In this document: in pieces, positions 54,289-61,871 of the stretch
How the letters are laid out: the number at the start of each line of letters is the position of its first letter
Position numbering within the stretch: position 1 is the first letter of the stretch
Source of the DNA: Blastocatellia bacterium
GTDB taxonomy: Bacteria; Acidobacteriota; Blastocatellia; Chloracidobacteriales; JADJPF01
Direction: 5' to 3'
Length of the DNA: 64,000 nucleotides
NCBI GenBank assembly: GCA_016713405.1
Contig: JADJPF010000022.1
Coordinates: forward strand, 310,001 to 374,000
Made by a program: the position numbers and the translations under genes
The notes under the pieces: generated by a model
Databases searched by the model: none
What the model saw: only the letters and a program-made list of their open reading frames with translations
Told to the model about the DNA's origin: nothing

Positions 54289-57200
54289 TTACTTGACGGA
54301 AGCAGTATCAACACGGAAGGTTGTGATAAGGCTGCTGTCAGTGGCAACACGGAATTGAATGCGGACGGTTTGACCAGCAAAGCTAGCTAAACTAAAGCTT
54401 CTTTGTGTATAGGCAGTAGAAGAAGCAGTTTTGTTTAAGTTGCTAAATGTTCCTAATGTGCCAAGTAAAGCTCCTGATGTACTACGAACTTCAACAAACA
54501 ATCTATCATATTGAGTTGTAGTTGTAGTTTCAGCAGATGTTACATTAAGGAAGAAAGTTAATGTTTTACCTGCACCACTTGGGAGTGCTATTTGTTGATA
54601 TGTTTGGCCTGTTACGCTATTTGCGCTGCCAAAATAAGCATATCCTGTTCCTAAGTGTGGTGAAGCTCCATTTGCAATATATAATGCTCCGCTTCCACTT
54701 CCTACCCAAGGTGTTAAGCTGGTTTCAAATCCACCATTAGTAAGTAATTCTGTAGCACCACCAGCATTAACGGTTAAAGTAACAGGAACGGATAAAGGAG
54801 AATTTGTAGCACCAGTTGCTGTAACTGTAATTGTTCCATTATAAGTACCTGCGGCTAAACCACTAATATTTACAGAAGCAGTTGTAGCAGAAGGAGCAGT
54901 GCCAGTAGTTGGGCTAAGTGTTAACCATGCAGCGTTATCACTTACTGACCAGTTTAATGTTCCAGTTCCAGTATTGCTAATATTAAGAGCTTGATTAGCA
55001 GGGGTTGCGCCACCAGCAGTAGCAGTAAAGCTTGAGGTTGTTGGGCTAACTCCTATAGTTGGATTACTAGCAGGAGGGTTAACGGTTAAAGTTACAGGAA
55101 CAGATAAAGGGGAATTAGTAGCACCAGTTGCTGTAACTGTAATTACTCCATTGTAAGTACCTGCGGCTAGACCACTAATATTTACAGAAGCAGTTGTAGC
55201 AGAAGGAGCAGTGCCAGTAGTTGGGCTAAGTGTTAACCATGCAGCGTTATCACTTACTGACCAGTTTAATGTTCCAGTTCCAGTATTGCTAATATTAAGA
55301 GCTTGGTTAGCAGGGTTTGCGCCACCAGCGGTAGCAGTAAAGCTTAAGGTTGTTGGGCTAACTCCTATAGTTGGGCTACTTTGGGTTGCTGAAGCATTAT
55401 AGACTACTAAAGCAAAGTCTTGGTCTGTAGTGTCAGCATTACCTGGAACGCCATCACCAGCAATGTTAGTGCCTCTAACGGTTACTGTAAAATTACCAGA
55501 AACGCCAGCAGGTATAAATACTGATTCAGAATTATTTCTAATGTCGGCTGTGCCACCTGTAACAGAGTTTGCACCAGAAAAAACATTGCCTCTATAAGTA
55601 TTACCATTTATTGTTACTTCTAGGTCAAGGTTATTTACCCAAGGTGCGCCAGTTGTTGGCCCGGGTGCATCTGTCCAAGCTAAAGTAACGCGGAAAGGTT
55701 GGCTGGTGTTAGCAACAGAACCAGTCACTTGGACAGTTTGGCCTGTTGTACCTAAAACTTGATTTTGGTCAACTAAAATGCGGGATACACCATCAAAAGC
55801 GCGTCCCAAGTTCATTCTACCCATACCTTGGTTATTTGAAGGTAATGTATCATTAGCTCCAACACCTGTCATATGAGTTGTAGAGTTCATTAAATAAGCT
55901 TTGACCATAGCTGGGCTTGGAGCAGCAAGAGCTTTATTAAGGAAATCTTGATAAACCAGTGCCGCACCACCAGCTACTGCTGGACAAGAATGCGATGTAC
56001 CACTTGACCAACCGTAAAGTGTTTGGCCTGATGGGAAGAATTGATTACAAACACTACTACCATCATAGTTTGATTGTGGAATACCTGCTTCAATGTGTGT
56101 TCCAGGAGCCATAATGTCAGGTTTAATACGGCCATCACCACCACTGGAGTTAATTGGCCCGCGGCTAGAAAAGCTGATGATATCATTAAGATTATCTGCG
56201 CCCGTATTACCTATACCACAACCATCATTACCAGTTTGGCGGAAGTTTTCACCTGCACCAACAGTAATTATATTTTTAGCTGTTGCTGGACTACCTACAG
56301 TATTAGCTCCACTACCATCATTTCCAGCAGCAAAAACTACTGTTAATTCTTGTAGTCCAGTAACACCTGTTTGAGCATCTCGAACAATGCGGTCAAATTC
56401 TTGCGCACTAGCGTTGTAACGGCGGTTAGTTGAACCAATGAAACCCCAAGAGTTGCTAGAGATTCTTGCACCTTGTCCATAGGCAGTATTTTCCCAGTTT
56501 GTTGGAGTAGCAGCAGCATCACCAAAAATAGCTGTAACACCTAATCTAGCATAAGGAGCAATACCTAGGCCATAATTATAGCCGCTAGCATCTTCAAAAG
56601 CTGAGCCTGTGCCAGTATTTAAACCACCAACAATATGTGCATTTAAGAATCCATGTCCGCCTTGTACGGCAGGTTGTGCTGTAGGATTGTTTTGGAACAC
56701 AATTCTTGTGTTTGGCACATCAGGATGACCAGTAAGAGAAGCAGAGTCATCAACTACGTTTACAGCAAAAGAACCAAATTGACTGCTAGTAAAACCTTTG
56801 CTGGTTAACCAGGAAAGATAACCTGGGCCACTTGGAGCATTACCAGAAATATTATTAGCTAAAATTTGTCCTTGGGCTTCATCTAAACGCTTTCTTTCAG
56901 TTCGTTCTTCAACAGCAAATACATTATCCATATGAGCAATTTGGGTTAATTTGCTGGAATCTATTTTAATTGCTACGTTGTGATAATTAAGAACTGGTTG
57001 AACAAAAGCTACTTCATTTGCTAAAGCTTTTAATTCATCAATAGTTGCTTGAGCATCAATTCCATCTACTACTTGAATAGTAACATCTACTAAATTATTA
57101 GTTGGTAACTGGCGGATTGCTCTTAAATCAGGTGAAATACGGAAAGCAGGCTCATAAGCTCCAACAAATTGCACAAATTGATTTTGTTTTAGTATTTGTG

Positions 57201-57819
57201 GCAATGTTTCTGCTAAAGAAAGATTAGCTCTAACAATATAAGCATTTGATGGAATATAAGAAATAACATCAACACCTGATAATTTTAAGTTGTCTAACCA
57301 TTCATCTTGTATTGGGCCAACAAATTGAACAATATACATTGCTGAATTATTAGGTCTAGCATTTTGACGAATAGCTGTCGAACTATTATCTTGGCGTAGT
57401 TCTGTTGGCAGTAATTTATAGGTTTCGTCAGGGTTTTTTGTATTTAATATATAACCATTTAAAGGAATTAAATCTTGATCGTCACGTATTGCAACAGATA
57501 AGTTTTTTAACTCTTGTTTTCCACCTAATGAATTTTCATCAACTATAACTAACTTAAAAGAACCATACTCAATTTCTTTAGTAATAGCACCTTTAGAAAG
57601 TAGTTGTTGATAAAGTTCTTGATCTTGACTGCCAATAATTAATTTATGTTGGCTACTTTTATCATTAATATAACTTTGTGGCAAAGCGTCTACTACAGGA
57701 GTAGAATTAGTAAAATCTTGTTGTAATTTATTCTTAGACTGCTTTTGCATTGTTGCTGTGGGTACAAAGAACACCAATGCCATTAAAACGCTAAATATTA
57801 AAAGCGTTAAACGCTTCAT
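54289..57819 (-). CDS. Secreted subtilisin-like serine protease with BACON repeats
   Basis: A 1176-residue exported S8 peptidase, starting at the ATG at 57819, with gaggag upstream. Signal peptide 1-24 (L-L-I-F-S-V-L-M-A-L), a long pro-region (about 30-320), then the catalytic domain: Asp in N-V-V-D-D-S, His in G-G-H-G-F-L-N-A-H, Ser in S-G-T-S-H-S-C-P. The usual GTSMA has become GTSHS. A P-domain-like beta-sandwich follows. Two nearly identical BACON-type repeats (L-N-I-S-N-T-G-T-G-T-L-N-W, 104 residues apart) come next, and the C-terminal region (L-T-N-G-G-F-E-T-S) is a carbohydrate-binding-like domain. It is probably an extracellular degradative enzyme. Confidence 0.9.
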   Translation of the reverse strand: MKRLTLLIFSVLMALVFFVPTATMQKQSKNKLQQDFTNSTPVVDALPQSYINDKSSQHKLIIGSQDQELYQQLLSKGAITKEIEYGSFKLVIVDENSLGGKQELKNLSVAIRDDQDLIPLNGYILNTKNPDETYKLLPTELRQDNSSTAIRQNARPNNSAMYIVQFVGPIQDEWLDNLKLSGVDVISYIPSNAYIVRANLSLAETLPQILKQNQFVQFVGAYEPAFRISPDLRAIRQLPTNNLVDVTIQVVDGIDAQATIDELKALANEVAFVQPVLNYHNVAIKIDSSKLTQIAHMDNVFAVEERTERKRLDEAQGQILANNISGNAPSGPGYLSWLTSKGFTSSQFGSFAVNVVDDSASLTGHPDVPNTRIVFQNNPTAQPAVQGGHGFLNAHIVGGLNTGTGSAFEDASGYNYGLGIAPYARLGVTAIFGDAAATPTNWENTAYGQGARISSNSWGFIGSTNRRYNASAQEFDRIVRDAQTGVTGLQELTVVFAAGNDGSGANTVGSPATAKNIITVGAGENFRQTGNDGCGIGNTGADNLNDIISFSSRGPINSSGGDGRIKPDIMAPGTHIEAGIPQSNYDGSSVCNQFFPSGQTLYGWSSGTSHSCPAVAGGAALVYQDFLNKALAAPSPAMVKAYLMNSTTHMTGVGANDTLPSNNQGMGRMNLGRAFDGVSRILVDQNQVLGTTGQTVQVTGSVANTSQPFRVTLAWTDAPGPTTGAPWVNNLDLEVTINGNTYRGNVFSGANSVTGGTADIRNNSESVFIPAGVSGNFTVTVRGTNIAGDGVPGNADTTDQDFALVVYNASATQSSPTIGVSPTTLSFTATAGGANPANQALNISNTGTGTLNWSVSDNAAWLTLSPTTGTAPSATTASVNISGLAAGTYNGVITVTATGATNSPLSVPVTLTVNPPASNPTIGVSPTTSSFTATAGGATPANQALNISNTGTGTLNWSVSDNAAWLTLSPTTGTAPSATTASVNISGLAAGTYNGTITVTATGATNSPLSVPVTLTVNAGGATELLTNGGFETSLTPWVGSGSGALYIANGASPHLGTGYAYFGSANSVTGQTYQQIALPSGAGKTLTFFLNVTSAETTTTTQYDRLFVEVRSTSGALLGTLGTFSNLNKTASSTAYTQRSFSLASFAGQTVRIQFRVATDSSLITTFRVDTASVK
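54764..55385 (-). repeat. Two near-identical 312-bp coding repeats
   Basis: The units encoding the two BACON domains lie 312 bases apart (for example cggttaaagt at 54771 and 55083). They differ by scattered substitutions only. Recombination between them could delete or add one domain in frame. Confidence 0.85.
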
Positions 57820-58074
57820 AGATAATTTTTCTCCTCTTAAAATTTCCAAATTGATTATTAGTTGAAAGTGAAGCTAAAATGGTTTTAGCTGAAAATAGAA
57901 AAATACTAGTTTATATTAAGGATCTTTTATTACTTAGACAAGTGTATTTTAATAAGTTTAAACGAGTGGTAACAAATTCCAAATGAATGGGTTTATCATC
58001 ATTTAAAAGAATAATAAACAGAATAAAACAAACTCTAATTTGTTTCTAACTTGTAAGTATTTAAGCGGGCATAA

Positions 58075-58734
58075 TTAGCCTGCTTTTTTTATATGATGGT
58101 AAAAATTAATAGTAAAAATTAATAGTATACTAGAAAGTAAATATCCGGCAGTAACATCTGTAAACCAATGCGCCCCAAGATAAATCCTTGAAGCACCAAT
58201 GGATAGAACTAAAAAGGCGGGTAGCAATATCAAAATTATTTTCAATGGTAAGTTATTGACTTTTTTGTAGATTACAAAACATAAAAAACCATATAAACAA
58301 ACATAGTGCATTACATGACCTGAAGGAAAACTTAAGGTTTGTTCATTAACTAAAACTTGGACGCAAGCTTCACTTGCTGGGCGTGGACGAGCAATTAATA
58401 ACTTAATTACTGCATTAGTTGATTGGCCTACAGAGGTAATTAGTAAAAGTAGTTTTGCTTCTAAGCTTTGTTTAACAAAATGAAGTAGGGCTGTAAACGT
58501 TAGTACTAATGCAACGGCAACAAAAAAATTATCTCCTAAAAAGGAGATTGTGCGCATAAAAAATTCTAGATTTACATATGCTTGTAAGGAACAAGTAACT
58601 AATATATCTATATTTAGTGGTTTATGTTGATAGGCAAGGCTAGCTAACACAGAAAAAAAAGCTATACCTATTATTGAGTATACTTTTTCTAGTAAGTGAA
58701 ACTGCTTAATTATAGCTTTAATAGATGCTAACAT
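58075..58734 (-). CDS. PAP2-family phosphatase, membrane
   Basis: A 219-residue integral membrane phosphatase. The three family motifs are K-L-L-I-A-R-P-R-P (about 105-113), P-S-G-H (about 129-132) and S-R-I-Y-L-G-A-H-W-F-T-D (about 170-181). It has five to six membrane segments. Relatives dephosphorylate undecaprenyl pyrophosphate, phosphatidylglycerophosphate or phosphatidate. The start lacks a clear ribosome site. Confidence 0.92.
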   Translation of the reverse strand: MLASIKAIIKQFHLLEKVYSIIGIAFFSVLASLAYQHKPLNIDILVTCSLQAYVNLEFFMRTISFLGDNFFVAVALVLTFTALLHFVKQSLEAKLLLLITSVGQSTNAVIKLLIARPRPASEACVQVLVNEQTLSFPSGHVMHYVCLYGFLCFVIYKKVNNLPLKIILILLPAFLVLSIGASRIYLGAHWFTDVTAGYLLSSILLIFTINFYHHIKKAG

Positions 58735-58780
58735 AATTACTTAATTGCTAGGTGTTAATTTCTCTTAAAGAATAATTAAT

Positions 58781-60292
58781 TTAATCAGAAATTACAACAA
58801 TAGAGTTAAAGCCCTTAAACCCGTCTGGCTCACGTTTACCATTGCCAGGGTCATCAATCCAAGTTTTACCATCAATTAAGTATTTATAGCGGTAAACGCC
58901 TGGCTCAGGACAAGGCAAACTAACACGCCAAAGGCCAGGTTTTAATTTTTTCATTGGTGTTTTGGTTGTACTCCATTTATTAAAATCACCTGCTAGATGT
59001 ATAGAACTAGCTTGGGCATTATGGTAAGTAAAAACTAAACCTCCATGCTCAATAATGGGGGATGGGATAACTTTATAGTGGATTTCTGCATGTTCCTTAC
59101 GTGCTTCTGCTACAGCATTGCGAGCATCTAAAATTCCAAAGCCTTGTCTTAGAAGTGGGAAATAAGGTACACGATGAGCAGTTGATATAAGGATTTGTTT
59201 TACCATATCAGGGGTAAGTTTTGGATTAGCTTCTAGCATTTGAGCAACAATTGAAGAAACTATTGGAGCAGCAAAAGAAGTTCCATCAACGTGTTGATAA
59301 TAAGGAGTAAGTAGCTTATCTTCAGCTATTTTTTCTGACAAATGCTTAAGAATTATTGGAGGGGTTCTACTATGAAGTTTTTCAGGAAGGTCGGCTACTT
59401 CCCAAAGTTCCCGAACACGTTTATTAAGCAAATGTCGGGGCGTATGAAAAAGCTCCCATAGAGCTACAGCACGTTTAGCTTGTTTAGTTGTTGGCAAAAT
59501 AGGTGCAGGAACCCAAATAGCAGGGGCTATTAGTTCAGGTTTTAAGTTACCATCAGCCGTATAGCCAAAGTTTGAACAATACATTGTTGGAAGTTCATCA
59601 CATAAGGTTTTATGTCCAGAGCCTCCAGGACGGTTATTATCATCATAACCACCTACAGTAATTACAGAAGGTGAATTACCTGGGGGAGTTAGATTTGGTC
59701 TATCGGTACAGCCCGAATTACCCGCGGCAACAACAACAACAACACCTGCTGCAACTACTGCTTCTGCTGCTACATCAACTTCACTGTCTAGGTATGGAAT
59801 ATCTTCATCACCGCCAAGAGAAATATTAACAATACGAATATTATATTTATCTTTATTTTCTAGTACCCATCTTAGACCAGCAGCAATATTTTCTGGCTCA
59901 ATACCTTTTTTAGACCCAACTTTTACTAATACTAACTTAGCTTTTGCGGCAATACCTCGGTAATGACCATCTGAAAGATAGCCATTACCAGTAGCAGATA
60001 CACAAGTTTGTGTTCCGTGCCAACTTTGATTAGCTGCTTTATAGAGTTGGCGATCCCCATCTTCAGGATTAGTTATATCTATGTATTTAAGAATACGGGT
60101 TTCAGGTTGAATTAAGTCAGGATGAGCATAAAAACCAGAATCTAAAAACGCAATAGTAATGCTTTCACCTTGTAAATTAGGATCTGCATCTAGTCTTTGA
60201 AGAGTTGGAATAAGGCTAAATTGGCTTTCAACAGCTTGTTGTAACTTTCTAGTTTTTTCATAACTTTTGTATTCTGCTAGTTTGCCACTCAT
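58781..60292 (-). CDS. Cytoplasmic subtilase fused to a glycogen-binding domain
   Basis: A 503-residue S8 protease with no signal peptide. Catalytic residues: Asp in A-F-L-D-S-G-F (about 51), His in W-H-G-T-Q-T (about 90), oxyanion Asn in A-A-G-N-S-G and Ser in D-G-T-S-F-A-A-P (about 341). The last 95 residues (H-L-A-G-D-F-N-K-W, P-G-V-Y-R-Y-K-Y-L-I-D-G) are an AMPK/isoamylase-type CBM48 glycogen-binding domain. Localisation to glycogen or starch granules is a reasonable inference. It lies 17 bases downstream of a 6PGDH gene on the same strand, so they may be co-transcribed and linked to carbon storage. Confidence 0.9.
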   Translation of the reverse strand: MSGKLAEYKSYEKTRKLQQAVESQFSLIPTLQRLDADPNLQGESITIAFLDSGFYAHPDLIQPETRILKYIDITNPEDGDRQLYKAANQSWHGTQTCVSATGNGYLSDGHYRGIAAKAKLVLVKVGSKKGIEPENIAAGLRWVLENKDKYNIRIVNISLGGDEDIPYLDSEVDVAAEAVVAAGVVVVVAAGNSGCTDRPNLTPPGNSPSVITVGGYDDNNRPGGSGHKTLCDELPTMYCSNFGYTADGNLKPELIAPAIWVPAPILPTTKQAKRAVALWELFHTPRHLLNKRVRELWEVADLPEKLHSRTPPIILKHLSEKIAEDKLLTPYYQHVDGTSFAAPIVSSIVAQMLEANPKLTPDMVKQILISTAHRVPYFPLLRQGFGILDARNAVAEARKEHAEIHYKVIPSPIIEHGGLVFTYHNAQASSIHLAGDFNKWSTTKTPMKKLKPGLWRVSLPCPEPGVYRYKYLIDGKTWIDDPGNGKREPDGFKGFNSIVVISD

Positions 60293-60309
60293 AACACGTT
60301 AGTCTTTCT

Positions 60310-61209
60310 TTAATCTTTCTTTTTTACACCATGACCACCAAATTCATTACGTAGTGCTGCAATTACTTTGGCTGAGAATGAATCTTGTTGGCGGGAACGG
60401 AATCTAATCATCAAAGCTAAGGTTAGTGCAGGTGCAGGGACATTTTTATCAATTGCTTCCATAATTGTCCAGCGACCTTCTCCGCTATCTTCTACATAAC
60501 CACGAATTTGTTCAAGATCTGGATCACGAGTAAAAGCATTACCACATAGTTCTAAAAGCCAAGAACGAATTACACTACCATTCATCCAAAGATTAGATAA
60601 TTTACCTAAATCATAATTAAAGCCAGAAGCACGTAGAATTTCAAAACCTTCTCCATAGGCTTCCATCATTCCATATTCAATACCATTATGAATCATTTTA
60701 GAATAATGACCTGCGCCAAGCGCACCAACGTGCATATAACCATTTTCTGGTGCCAAGGTTTTAAAAATTGGTTCAAGTCTTTGGAAATCTTCCGTTTCAG
60801 CACCTATCATCATACAGTAACCTAATTTTAAGCCCCAAATGCCGCCACTTGTACCAACATCCATATAATGGATACCACTTTCTTTTAAGTCTGCTCCACG
60901 GCTTAGTGTATCTTTATAATTAGAATTTCCACCATCAATTAATATATCTCCTGCACTAAGTAAGGGTTTTAATTCTGCAATAGTATTTGTAACAGGGCCA
61001 CCAGATGGCACCATAATCCATATTGCGCAAGGATGCTCTAGTTTTTCTACCATTTCTGCTAATGAATTTACTGCTGTTGCCCCTTTTTCGGCAAGGGAAT
61101 TCATTGCTTCTACACTGCGGTCATAAACTACTATGTTATGTCCATCGTTAAGTAGGCGTTGCACCATATTGGCCCCCATTTTGCCAAGCCCGATAAATCC
61201 AAGTTGCAT
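60310..61209 (-). CDS. 6-phosphogluconate dehydrogenase, short (YqeC/Gnd-like) form
   Basis: A 299-residue decarboxylating 6PGDH. It has G-F-I-G-L-G-K-M-G-A-N-M (2-13), G-T-S-G-G-I-W-G, G-A-G-H-Y-S-K-M-I-H-N-G-I-E-Y and G-E-G-R-W-T. The short type, with one C-terminal helix set, is often NAD-dependent. It makes ribulose 5-phosphate. The long-form gnd in the operon at 35 kb does the same reaction, so the cell has two. caggaggg precedes the ATG. Confidence 0.93.
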   Translation of the reverse strand: MQLGFIGLGKMGANMVQRLLNDGHNIVVYDRSVEAMNSLAEKGATAVNSLAEMVEKLEHPCAIWIMVPSGGPVTNTIAELKPLLSAGDILIDGGNSNYKDTLSRGADLKESGIHYMDVGTSGGIWGLKLGYCMMIGAETEDFQRLEPIFKTLAPENGYMHVGALGAGHYSKMIHNGIEYGMMEAYGEGFEILRASGFNYDLGKLSNLWMNGSVIRSWLLELCGNAFTRDPDLEQIRGYVEDSGEGRWTIMEAIDKNVPAPALTLALMIRFRSRQQDSFSAKVIAALRNEFGGHGVKKKD

Positions 61210-61583
61210 AGTCCCTCCTGATTTGATTTGTAGGTTTTGATTTAATTTCTTGCTAGGAATTTACTACTAATTTGTTACTAAAAAAGAGTAAAACAGAAAA
61301 CTAAGAAAACTAAGAAAATTTCTCTAGGTGCCGCATAACAATATCAGAATTTTGTTATTAGGCGAAGACAATAAAGCTTGAAATTAGCAGTATTTTTTTA
61401 CTGATCTACAGCAAAATAAAATAAATAAAACTAAGAGTAACTTTTGGCCTGCTACTACAGCCATCAAATCAATAGTTTCTTGAACTTAGTGTTTTTTTTA
61501 ACTTGATTAATGTGTAATAATTGATAAAAAATAAAAAAAAATTAATAAAAAATTAATAACTATTATGCTAGGGGATTTTATCC
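61210..61583. other. Intergenic region without a gene
   Basis: It is AT-rich, divergent between the short 6PGDH and the next gene. No RNA gene or clear promoter is seen. aggggatt near 61570 is the ribosome site of the following gene. Confidence 0.4.
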
Positions 61584-61844
61584 ATGAAAGCTGATGAGAA
61601 ACCTTCTGCCCCACATCCAGACATGATTTGTATAAAATGTAAAAATTATGACACTGTCTGGTTTAACTGCATTTTATTAGGGTTTGATGGGATTAGAGAA
61701 AATCCTAATATGAGATGTAATATAGAAATTGAAGTTGATGGGCAAAAGAGATTTGCTTTTGAAAAACGTTCTACTCAAGAACTAAAAATTGATATTTCAA
61801 GAGCAAATATTCTTAGAGGAGATGACCCAATAGATATAGAATAA
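61584..61844 (+). CDS. Small Cys-containing hypothetical protein
   Basis: An 86-residue soluble protein with D-M-I-C-I-K-C-K-N-Y-D and further cysteines in F-N-C-I-L-L and M-R-C-N-I-E. The C-x-x-C plus two later Cys could hold a metal, but the spacing is not that of a known ribbon. The long protein gene follows 27 bases downstream. The function is unknown. Confidence 0.5.
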   Translation: MKADEKPSAPHPDMICIKCKNYDTVWFNCILLGFDGIRENPNMRCNIEIEVDGQKRFAFEKRSTQELKIDISRANILRGDDPIDIE

Positions 61845-61871
61845 TTAACCTAAAAAAGCTGAAAAATCTTT

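Noticed and set aside
58063..58090. Terminator-like hairpin near the PAP2 stop
   Set aside because: The T tract follows only on the plus strand, where no gene ends; on the minus strand the hairpin overlaps the stop codon and lacks a T run.
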